From Sphingomonas sp. (GTDB lineage Bacteria; Pseudomonadota; Alphaproteobacteria; Sphingomonadales; Sphingomonadaceae): 5,072 nt of DNA. Under the pieces are notes generated by a model that was given only the letters and a program-made list of their open reading frames with translations, searched no databases and was not told the DNA's origin. The translations under genes and the position numbers were made by a program. This document shows, in pieces, positions 1-5,072 of the stretch. Position 1 is the stretch's first letter. Each line of letters opens with the position of its first letter. The stretch lies in assembly GCA_030146605.1 (NCBI GenBank), contig JASLBO010000454.1, forward strand, positions 1 through 5,072, given 5' to 3'.

Positions 1-1781
1 CGCAAGGCCCCGGCGCCCGAGGTCGGGCCTGCCCCCGTCCCTTGAGCAACCGTGCGGAACTGGGTCGCGCGATCCGCCAGCGTGCCGACTTCGCTGGTCA
101 GGTTGCGCGCCGCTGCCGAGGTCTGCTCGACCATCGCCGCATTTTGCTGCGTCGACTGATCCATCTGGCTGATCGCGGCACTGATCTGGCTGATCGCTGT
201 CGCCTGCGCACCATTCTCGGTCGCCATGGTGCCTACGAGATGATGCACCTGGCCGACATCTTCCGAGATGTTCGCCAACGCCTCGTCTACCTTCTGCACG
301 GCATCGACCGCAGTGCTGATATCGCCTTGCGTCAGCGTGAGCTGGTCCCGGGCGCGCTTGGACTCTTCCTCGGCACGCATCGCCAGCGCCGAGACCAGAT
401 CTGCGACAACGGCAAAGCCGCGACCTGCCTCGCCGGCGCGGCCCGCCTCGACAGCGGCGTTCATCGCGAGGACGCGGGTCTGAAAAGCGATCTTGTCGAG
501 GCCCTCGATCACACTGTCGATACCCTTGGCGCTGTCGGAGACCCGCCCCATCGCCTCAACCGCCTTGTCGGCGATGGAGCGTCCATCCGAGACCGTCGCG
601 ATCGCCTGATCCGTCGTCGCAACGGTGCGTCCCGCAGCCTCGGCGGTGACCTTGATGCGGCCGTCGATCTGCGCAATTGCCGCCGAGGTCTCTTCGAGGC
701 TCGCCGCGTTGCTCTCCGTTCGGCGGGCCAAATCCTCGGACGCCTGCGCAATCTCGCTCGAGCCGCTTCTGATTTCCGACGCACTTTGACTGACCGCGCC
801 GATCAGCGACCGCAGACTTGCCAGCGCCTCGTTGAAGTTGGTCCTCACTTCACCATAGGCCCCGGTGAATTGCTCCCTGATCTCGAAGGTGAGATCACCC
901 CTGGCGAGCGATCCCAGGCCTGCGGAAAGGGTATCCACCACCAGCTTCTGCTCGGCGTCGGCCGCTTCCTTTTCACTTCGGGCAACCAACTGTGCGCGGG
1001 CGTTGTCCCGGAACACGGTGATGGCGCGTGCCATGCTCCCGAGCTCGTCGCGGCGGCCGGCATCGGGAATGTCCATGCTGGCGTCGCCTCCCGCGAGCCG
1101 CTCCATCAGGCCGGTCATGCTGACGATCGGTCCGGTGACCTGACGACGCACCATGATGATCACCGCGCCGCAGATGGAAGCGAGGCCGAGCAGCGACACG
1201 ATCGCGAGCGTCCATAGCGCGGAGGCGGCATCCGAATCATTCGCCGCCGCTCCCGCTTCGAGTGCCTGGTCTTGGCCGGCGACGATTGCCGACAGCGCCT
1301 CGTCGATGGCGTTGAACGCCCGGGTTGCGGGGTGCTGCACGACGTCTTCGGCTTCCTCTCGGCGGCCCGCCATCCAGAGCGCCGGAATTGTATCGGTCGC
1401 ACGATAATAGTCGCCAAGCGCGCCCTCGAGCTTCGCGAGACGCTTTGCATCCTCGCCGCCCAGCAAGGAGCGAAGACCCTTTATGTGCTTGTCGAGCGCG
1501 CGACGCTCAACAGCGATCTCGTCGAGCTGCCGGCGAAAGTCGGGAACATCGCTTTCGATGACCGTGGAGTACCAGATCTGATGCATCCGGCTCTTGTTCT
1601 CATTAGCCAGCGCGGCCACCTTCATGCTCTCGGCTTGCCGGTCGATGAGGGCGCGCGAGCGCTCCGCCATTCCGGAGAGCTCGAACGCCCCATAGGCCGC
1701 CACGCACACGGAGAGCAGCGCGAGCGCCCCGAGCCCGGCCATTATCTTCTGCGCGATACGCAGGTTGCCAAGAGCAGCCAT
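1..1781 (-). CDS. Methyl-accepting chemotaxis protein (C-terminus cut by window edge)
   Basis: Transmembrane chemoreceptor that senses a periplasmic signal and controls the CheA kinase through CheW. The frame is open for 593 codons from the ATG at 1781 and runs off the window. Residues 13-35 form TM1 and 188-211 TM2. The mostly helical segment between them (about 36-187) fits a four-helix-bundle type sensor; its ligand cannot be told. A HAMP domain follows (about 212-264), then a second HAMP-like segment (about 284-330, with LARGDLTFEI). The signalling coiled coil starts near 331 and has methylation-type stretches at LEETSAA (362-368) and MVEQTSAAA (550-558). The hairpin tip is FQTRVLAMNAAVEAGRAGE (433-451), followed by GRGFAVVADLVSALAMR (453-469). 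The tip departs from the enteric consensus at R436, G447, L462 and S464. A CheR-binding tail could not be checked. The start is supported by a GGAGA site and by TM1 following directly. The family call is very safe; the ligand is unknown. Confidence 0.96.
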   Translation of the reverse strand, partial: MAALGNLRIAQKIMAGLGALALLSVCVAAYGAFELSGMAERSRALIDRQAESMKVAALANENKSRMHQIWYSTVIESDVPDFRRQLDEIAVERRALDKHIKGLRSLLGGEDAKRLAKLEGALGDYYRATDTIPALWMAGRREEAEDVVQHPATRAFNAIDEALSAIVAGQDQALEAGAAANDSDAASALWTLAIVSLLGLASICGAVIIMVRRQVTGPIVSMTGLMERLAGGDASMDIPDAGRRDELGSMARAITVFRDNARAQLVARSEKEAADAEQKLVVDTLSAGLGSLARGDLTFEIREQFTGAYGEVRTNFNEALASLRSLIGAVSQSASEIRSGSSEIAQASEDLARRTESNAASLEETSAAIAQIDGRIKVTAEAAGRTVATTDQAIATVSDGRSIADKAVEAMGRVSDSAKGIDSVIEGLDKIAFQTRVLAMNAAVEAGRAGEAGRGFAVVADLVSALAMRAEEESKRARDQLTLTQGDISTAVDAVQKVDEALANISEDVGQVHHLVGTMATENGAQATAISQISAAISQMDQSTQQNAAMVEQTSAAARNLTSEVGTLADRATQFRTVAQGTGAGPTSGAGAL

Positions 1782-1787
1782 GCAACG

Positions 1788-1792
1788 TCTCC
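1788..1792 (-). promoter_or_regulatory. Ribosome binding site of the chemoreceptor gene
   Basis: On the minus strand GGAGA lies six bases before the ATG at 1781, a good Shine-Dalgarno match and spacing. It decides the start: a nearby upstream ATG in the sequence GAATGGAGACG is in another frame and would give a short unrelated peptide. Confidence 0.7.
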
Positions 1793-1851
1793 ATTCGCCG
1801 GGTCTAGCGCGCTGCCGGACCGCTTCGCGGAAAGTAGCAACGCTAACTGCT

Positions 1852-1857
1852 ATTATA
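1852..1857 (-). promoter_or_regulatory. Possible -10 element for the chemoreceptor gene
   Basis: The minus strand reads TATAAT exactly, in a small AT-rich patch within GC-rich DNA. It would give a leader of about 60 bases before the ATG at 1781. No good TTGACA-like -35 box is present at 16-18 bases spacing (the strand there reads around GACGCT), so this is either a weak or activated promoter or a chance match. The plus strand reading across the same patch (TATTATA) also lacks a -35 partner. Confidence 0.35.
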
Positions 1858-2008
1858 GGAAGAAAGCCTGGGTGAGCGTCGCTTGCACGCCGCATCGCCC
1901 CTCACTCTCTGCCGACAGGTACTTCGGCTTACGTCCGACATGGTGGCGGGCAGGCCTTCGCTTCAGCGCCGGAGAGCGGACGAGCAGGGAGCGACAGCGC
2001 CCCCCGGT

Positions 2009-2194
2009 CTATTCTTCCGGAGGATCGCCTGCGGGTGATACGTGCTGCAGCAGCGATTCCGCAATCTTGGCGGCGAGAGTCTCCTCGGCGCGGGCCCGAC
2101 TGGTCGCTTCCTTGGCGGCAAGCTCGTGCCGCAGCCACTCGGGCGCACGGGCAAGCACACCTTCAATGATAACAACGAGTTCCTGAGCGTCCAT
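2009..2194 (-). CDS. Small acidic helical protein of unknown function (61 aa)
   Basis: A 61-residue protein starting MDAQELVVIIEGVLARAPEW and ending in PPEE before a TAG. It has no signal peptide, no membrane segment and no cysteine. Two predicted helices can be read: an N-terminal amphipathic one (residues 2-15) and a charged alanine/glutamate-rich one (about 27-50, SRARAEETLAAKIAESL). A tryptophan-containing PEWLRHEL lies between them. The wording recalls short conserved proteins common in sphingomonads, possibly the DUF6771 type, but I cannot confirm the family and assign no function. The ATG at 2194 has no obvious Shine-Dalgarno site. The frame stays open upstream to an ATG at 2383, but that extension is rich in Cys, Gly and Arg and does not look like the same protein, so I prefer the short form. 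It lies 227 bases upstream of the chemoreceptor on the same strand, and divergent from the kinase. Confidence 0.6.
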   Translation of the reverse strand: MDAQELVVIIEGVLARAPEWLRHELAAKEATSRARAEETLAAKIAESLLQHVSPAGDPPEE

Positions 2195-2448
2195 CGACAC
2201 GCAGAAGCACGCGCAGGTCGGCACGGCAATGGTAATATCTGCAACTGCGCACCTCCCGGTCCTCCAGCCGGATATGCCCCCGTCTTTCCTCGCGGCAACG
2301 AGATGGCAAATCAGAACGCCACACCCACTCCGGCGAATATCTTGGACTTGCGGATCGTTCCGGCCCCGTGCGGGTTCAGACATCGCAGCGTGACGGTAAG
2401 GCGCCCGGCGGGCATCAGGGTGGCAGGGGAACGGATGGAACGTAGAAG
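2195..2448. promoter_or_regulatory. Divergent control region between the small gene and the hybrid kinase gene
   Basis: These 254 bases separate two divergent genes and should hold both promoters, but no textbook pair of boxes stands out. AT-rich spots that could be -10 elements are TAATAT at 2233-2238 on the plus strand and TATTAC on the minus strand in the same place. Neither has a good -35 partner. A tandem GGAACG repeat lies at 2428-2442. Short frames cross the region on both strands (minus 2311-2415, plus 2303-2452), but neither is convincing as a gene. Confidence 0.45.
2428..2442 (+). repeat. Tandem GGAACG direct repeat before the kinase start
   Basis: GGAACG occurs at 2428-2433 and again at 2437-2442, separated by GAT, giving a nine-base period. 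The second copy ends six bases before the GTG start and supplies the only purine-rich stretch at reasonable Shine-Dalgarno distance (GGAA at 2437-2440, eight bases before the GTG). The repeat may be a translation signal, half-sites for a regulator, or chance. Confidence 0.5.
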
Positions 2449-4701
2449 GTGACGGGCGCTAACGGCGCTCCAGGCAGCCCGGCCGCGCCGCTCTGGGTAG
2501 TTTTCTTCACGTTGACGGGGCTGCCGTTGCTCACCGCATTCGCCGCCGCGGCGATCCTGACATGGACCTCGTACGACTACGCGCGCACCGAAGCGAAGCA
2601 ACAGCTGCTCGGAACAGTCCGCGCACTTGCCAACACAGTCGATGGCGAGTTCCTCCGCTACGAAGCGCTTTTGCGCGCGCTGTCGACGTCGCCTAGCTTC
2701 GCCGCACGGGACTGGCGTGCCCTCGATCGTCAGGCACGCGCAGCCCTCACCGAGCGGGATGCGTGGATCGTTGTCGCCAACCGCGACGATCTCCAGCTCG
2801 TCAACACGCGGCTACCTTCCGGCGCGACCTTGTCCGCCTTTCCGCGAGAGAAATCCGTATGGGATGTGCTCGACAGCGGCAGGAGTCATGTTTGCGGGCT
2901 TCGCGGCGGCCCGGTGGAGCCCAATACCTTCTGCCTCGACGTACCGGTGCGTGAGGGCGGCCGGGCAGCCTATCGGCTCACGATTGTGCTCCGGGCGCGC
3001 GCAATGGCCAGGATGACGGCGCGACAGTTGATCCCTGCCGGCGCCTACGCCAGCGTCGCCGACTCGACCGGCACTATCGTCTGGCGCAACGTCGGAGCTG
3101 ACCGGTTCGTCGGCCGTCCTGTGACGACGGGCGCGCGCCTCGCCATGACAAGAGCCGATTCTGATCTGATCGAGAGCTGGTCCCTTGAGGGCACCTCCAC
3201 GTACCTGGCCTTCGCGCACGCGCAGAAATCCGGCTGGAAAGTGCTGATCGGCATCCCGAGGGAACTGTTCGACATCGGGATCGCGAGGGCGTTGCAGGTC
3301 GGCGTCTCGCTTGCGGCAGCGCTCCTGCTTCTCAGCGTCGGGGCCTCCTTCTGGTGGTCGCGTCGCTTCGGGCGCGACTTGCGGGCGCTGGAGGAAGCCG
3401 CCCACGCGATCGGCCAGGGGGACAGCATCGGCGGGCCGGCCAGCAAGACGCTGGAGATCGGAAGATTGGCGACCGCACTTCGGCAAGCCGATTCTGCATT
3501 GTCCCAACGCCGCGCCAACGTCGAGGAGGAGCATGCGAGACTGGAGGCGCGTGTTGCTGACGCCGTGGCTGCGCGCGAAGCGGCATTGGCAGAATTACAC
3601 GAAACGCGGCGGCTCGAGACCCTGGGGCAACTCACCGGCAAGCTCGCGCATGACTTCAACAACTTGCTCACCCCGGTCATGGGCTCGCTCGACCTGCTGC
3701 GCCGACGTGCCGATGATACACGCTCCCTGCGTCTCATCGACGCAGCCCTCGCGGGCGTCGAGGGCGCCCGCCTCTTGCTGGCGCGCCTGCTCGCCTTCGG
3801 CAGACGTCAGCTGCTCAATCCGGTTCCGGTGGATGTCGAGGAATTCCTGACGGGCATCCACGAACCACTCGAGTCCAGTCTCGGTGCCCATGTGCGGGTG
3901 GAGATCACTCCTCCGTCTCGACCTGTCGCCCTGTTGGCAGACCCTGCACAACTGAAAATGGCGGTCCTCGATCTGGCGGCAAACGCGGGTGAGGCGATGG
4001 AAGGAGGAGGCACGCTGCAGATAGTCGCCGAAAGCGTCACGCATGCTGGCGGAGACGGCCTTGAGCCAGGCGACTATGTCCAGATCAGTCTCGTCGACAC
4101 CGGAGCGGGCATGGCGCCGGACCAGCTCCGCCGTGCGACTGAGCCGTTCTTTACCACCAAGGCGAGATCACGCGGTGCCGGGCTGGGTTTGCCGATGGTC
4201 CAGGGTATGGCAACGCAGTCGGGTGGAGCACTGCGCCTGAGCAGCACGCCGGGTCGCGGCACGCGCGCCGATCTTTGGCTACCCGCCTCGGACAGGGCAC
4301 CCGAGAACAGGTCGGGGAAAGACGCAAATGCGTCGAAAGGAGCTTCCGGCGAGTCGCGGATATTGCTGGCCGAGGACGAGGACGCCGTTCGCCAGGGCAT
4401 TGCCGGCATGCTTGAGGAGCTTGGTTATGCCGTCGACACCGTGCCCTCCGGGGAGGCGGCACGTGCAGCCCTCGACCGCAAGCAGTACGCCGCACTGATC
4501 AGCGACCATCTCATGGGTGGTTTGACCGGCGCAGAACTCATCCGCGGGGCCAGGGACCAGGATCCGGCACTGGTCACGGTTCTGATTTCGGGGTTTACCG
4601 GACCGCTTGTCCAGCTTCCATCCGGCACTCTCAGGCTCAACAAGCCGATCCGGTTGCACGAACTCGAGGCGGTGCTTTCGAGCGCGCTTGGCAAGGCGTG
4701 A
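2449..4701 (+). CDS. Membrane hybrid sensor histidine kinase with C-terminal receiver domain
   Basis: Two-component hybrid kinase of 750 residues that senses a periplasmic cue, autophosphorylates on a histidine and passes the phosphate to its own receiver. TM1 is about 14-39 and TM2 about 282-303. The segment between them resembles a double-Cache sensor, as in related alphaproteobacterial kinases (VANRDDLQLVNTRLPSG at 109-125; GWKVLIGIPREL at 262-273), with C149 and C162 in it. A HAMP-like segment (305-354) and coiled coil (355-390) follow. HisKA has the H-box LAHDFNN with H401. The ATPase shows the N-box (N512), G1 as D550-T-G-A-G, the F-box EPFFTTK (565-571) and G2 GAGLG (576-580), so it looks active. 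The receiver (637-750) has acidic E642/D643, acceptor D686, S714 and K732, so it also looks active. No Hpt or DNA-binding domain is present. The start is GTG at 2449: a TAG lies two codons upstream in frame and TM1 follows soon after. The ligand and phosphorelay partner are unknown. Confidence 0.95.
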   Translation: MTGANGAPGSPAAPLWVVFFTLTGLPLLTAFAAAAILTWTSYDYARTEAKQQLLGTVRALANTVDGEFLRYEALLRALSTSPSFAARDWRALDRQARAALTERDAWIVVANRDDLQLVNTRLPSGATLSAFPREKSVWDVLDSGRSHVCGLRGGPVEPNTFCLDVPVREGGRAAYRLTIVLRARAMARMTARQLIPAGAYASVADSTGTIVWRNVGADRFVGRPVTTGARLAMTRADSDLIESWSLEGTSTYLAFAHAQKSGWKVLIGIPRELFDIGIARALQVGVSLAAALLLLSVGASFWWSRRFGRDLRALEEAAHAIGQGDSIGGPASKTLEIGRLATALRQADSALSQRRANVEEEHARLEARVADAVAAREAALAELHETRRLETLGQLTGKLAHDFNNLLTPVMGSLDLLRRRADDTRSLRLIDAALAGVEGARLLLARLLAFGRRQLLNPVPVDVEEFLTGIHEPLESSLGAHVRVEITPPSRPVALLADPAQLKMAVLDLAANAGEAMEGGGTLQIVAESVTHAGGDGLEPGDYVQISLVDTGAGMAPDQLRRATEPFFTTKARSRGAGLGLPMVQGMATQSGGALRLSSTPGRGTRADLWLPASDRAPENRSGKDANASKGASGESRILLAEDEDAVRQGIAGMLEELGYAVDTVPSGEAARAALDRKQYAALISDHLMGGLTGAELIRGARDQDPALVTVLISGFTGPLVQLPSGTLRLNKPIRLHELEAVLSSALGKA

Positions 4702-4857
4702 TGATCGTCGAGCGCCTGTGTCGCCGGCAGCTCCGGGCCTGGCGCGGAACCAGCCTGGTCCCGGCCTTCCGGGGAACTGTCGCATCGGAGCGAAAGGATG
4801 ATCTGCGGCCCGACCGACACGGGGTCGCCGAAGATGCGGGCTGCGTTGGTCAGCACC
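4702..4857. other. Convergent intergenic gap between kinase and beta-lactamase genes
   Basis: These 156 bases lie between the kinase stop on the plus strand and the beta-lactamase stop on the minus strand, where terminators for both are expected. Only short GC hairpins are visible: CCCGG-CCTT-CCGGG at 4760-4773, and CGACC/GGTCG at 4811-4827. Open frames here are arginine-rich and look like non-coding GC-rich DNA. Confidence 0.5.
4806..4830 (-). terminator. Possible weak terminator hairpin downstream of the beta-lactamase gene
   Basis: CGACC (4811-4815) pairs with GGTCG (4823-4827) across a seven-base loop. CGG (4806-4808) and CCG (4828-4830) extend the stem past a two-base bulge. On the minus strand it begins about 27 bases after the beta-lactamase stop and is followed by CAGATCATCCTTTCG, which has only a three-base T-run. 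A typical intrinsic terminator would have a longer one, so the call is tentative. Confidence 0.22.
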
Positions 4858-5072
4858 CTACCTCGAAGGGGGCGCATCCTCGTCGGCATCGATTATCGCC
4901 CGGGTGACGTCTCCCATCAGCCGCATCCGTACCGGTATCGCCTCACGGGTGCTCGCGATCATGACAGCCACTGCGAAGCGGCGCCCCTTCGGCGAAATCA
5001 ATATTCCCACATCGTTGTAGCCGGTCGAAAGCTTCCCGAGATCCTGTCCCGTCCCGGTCTTGTGCGCCAGCG
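4858..5072 (-). CDS. Class A serine beta-lactamase, C-terminal 70 residues (N-terminus outside window)
   Basis: The last 70 codons of a periplasmic beta-lactam hydrolase; the upstream part, including the active-site serine (SxxK), SDN and omega-loop motifs, lies beyond the window. The visible part begins LAHKTGTGQD, with the class A KTG triad (Ambler K234-T-G) at fragment residues 4-6. Next come GYNDVGIL and GRRFAVAVMIAST, the pattern of the last two beta strands of the fold, and the C-terminal helix (about 45-61) with a short acidic tail ending in PPSR before TAG. Histidine before KTG is a feature I associate with PER/CfxA-like (subclass A2) and environmental class A enzymes rather than TEM/SHV types, but subclass cannot be settled from a quarter of the protein. 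A penicillin-binding protein or related serine hydrolase is a less likely alternative. No regulator such as a LysR-type gene is visible in the window. The gene converges on the kinase gene. Confidence 0.85.
   Translation of the reverse strand, partial: LAHKTGTGQDLGKLSTGYNDVGILISPKGRRFAVAVMIASTREAIPVRMRLMGDVTRAIIDADEDAPPSR

Larger units (their letters stand above)
1782..2008. other. Intergenic region between the small gene and the chemoreceptor gene
   Basis: These 227 bases hold the chemoreceptor's ribosome binding site and TATAAT hexamer. They also hold two small inverted repeats: CCGC-TTC-GCGG at 1820-1830 and GCCGA/TCGGC at 1911-1928 with an eight-base loop. Neither is followed by a T-run, so I do not call a terminator for the small gene. 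Open frames across this stretch are short, or are continuations of frames antisense to the chemoreceptor. The gap size and the -10-like patch suggest that the chemoreceptor has its own promoter. Confidence 0.5.

Noticed and set aside
42..1217. Long plus-strand open frame of 391 codons
   Set aside because: It lies wholly antisense to the chemoreceptor gene; its product is Arg/Leu/Asp-rich with no recognisable domain, as expected for the reverse of a GC-rich coding frame.
1820..1830. CCGC-TTC-GCGG hairpin in the chemoreceptor leader as a riboswitch or attenuator
   Set aside because: A four-pair stem with three-base loop is common by chance in such DNA, and no larger fold or leader peptide is visible.
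1272..2186. Plus-strand open frame of 304 codons
   Set aside because: It starts antisense inside the chemoreceptor gene, crosses the intergenic gap and ends antisense to the small gene. It has no domain and no ribosome binding site of note.
1963..2298. Minus-strand frame of 111 codons
   Set aside because: Overlaps the more protein-like 61-residue gene in another frame and is rich in Pro, Arg and Cys with no structure that can be recognised.
2357..2361. GGAAC motifs as general stress sigma factor (EcfG-type) -35 boxes, here on the minus strand and at 2428, 2437, 4746 and 4773 on the plus strand
   Set aside because: None has a CGTT-like -10 element at 16-17 bases downstream.
2042..2452. Plus-strand frame of 136 codons reaching the kinase start
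   Set aside because: Its first third is antisense to the 61-residue protein and its composition is unlike a folded protein. Only the last 49 codons are mentioned as a coupling candidate.
2812..3737. Minus-strand frames of 240 and 230 codons within the kinase
   Set aside because: Both are antisense to the sensor and HisKA part of the kinase gene, whose plus-strand frame has complete domain motifs.
4760..4773. CCCGG-CCTT-CCGGG hairpin as kinase terminator
   Set aside because: The stem is only five pairs and is followed by AACTGTC rather than a T-run, so it does not support a terminator call.
4279..4889. Minus-strand frames of 168 and 154 codons over the kinase end and intergenic gap
   Set aside because: Antisense to the receiver domain for most of their length, with low-complexity Arg/Pro/Gly composition, and the longer-reaching one also overlaps the beta-lactamase end.
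4698..4907. 69-codon plus-strand frame starting GTGATG over the kinase stop
   Set aside because: The start-stop overlap suggests coupling, but the product is Arg-rich without pattern and runs 50 bases into the convergent beta-lactamase gene.

Overview
The window looks like a stretch of GC-rich chromosome from an alphaproteobacterium, most likely a sphingomonad (Sphingomonas, Sphingobium or Novosphingobium type). This rests on the high GC content with strong G/C preference at third codon positions, the wording of the chemoreceptor signalling tip, a short acidic protein of a kind I associate with sphingomonads, and the style of the hybrid histidine kinase and class A beta-lactamase. It is a lineage inference from protein wording, not from a marker gene.

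Layout. Positions 1-1781 (minus strand) hold almost all of a methyl-accepting chemotaxis protein, cut at its C-terminus by the window edge. Positions 1782-2008 are an intergenic stretch with a clear ribosome binding site and a perfect TATAAT hexamer for the chemoreceptor. Positions 2009-2194 (minus) encode a 61-residue acidic helical protein. Positions 2195-2448 form a divergent control region with no confident gene. It carries a tandem GGAACG repeat just before the next start, and a short minus-strand frame that reads like a protein tail. Positions 2449-4701 (plus) encode a 750-residue membrane hybrid sensor kinase: Cache-like sensor, HAMP, HisKA, HATPase and receiver. Positions 4702-4857 are a convergent intergenic gap with two weak hairpins. 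Positions 4858-5072 (minus) are the last 70 codons of a class A serine beta-lactamase.

How they fit together. The chemoreceptor and hybrid kinase are both two-transmembrane periplasmic sensors, but they belong to different signalling routes. The first works through CheA/CheW; the second is a phosphorelay whose Hpt or response-regulator partner is not in the window. They are divergently transcribed and there is no sequence evidence of a shared pathway. The beta-lactamase converges on the kinase, so it is not in the kinase operon. I see no transposase, integrase, tRNA, rRNA, CRISPR array or phage gene, and no convincing new multi-gene system. The best leads are the altered chemoreceptor tip, a periplasmic cysteine pair in the kinase, the control region at 2195-2448 and the beta-lactamase itself.
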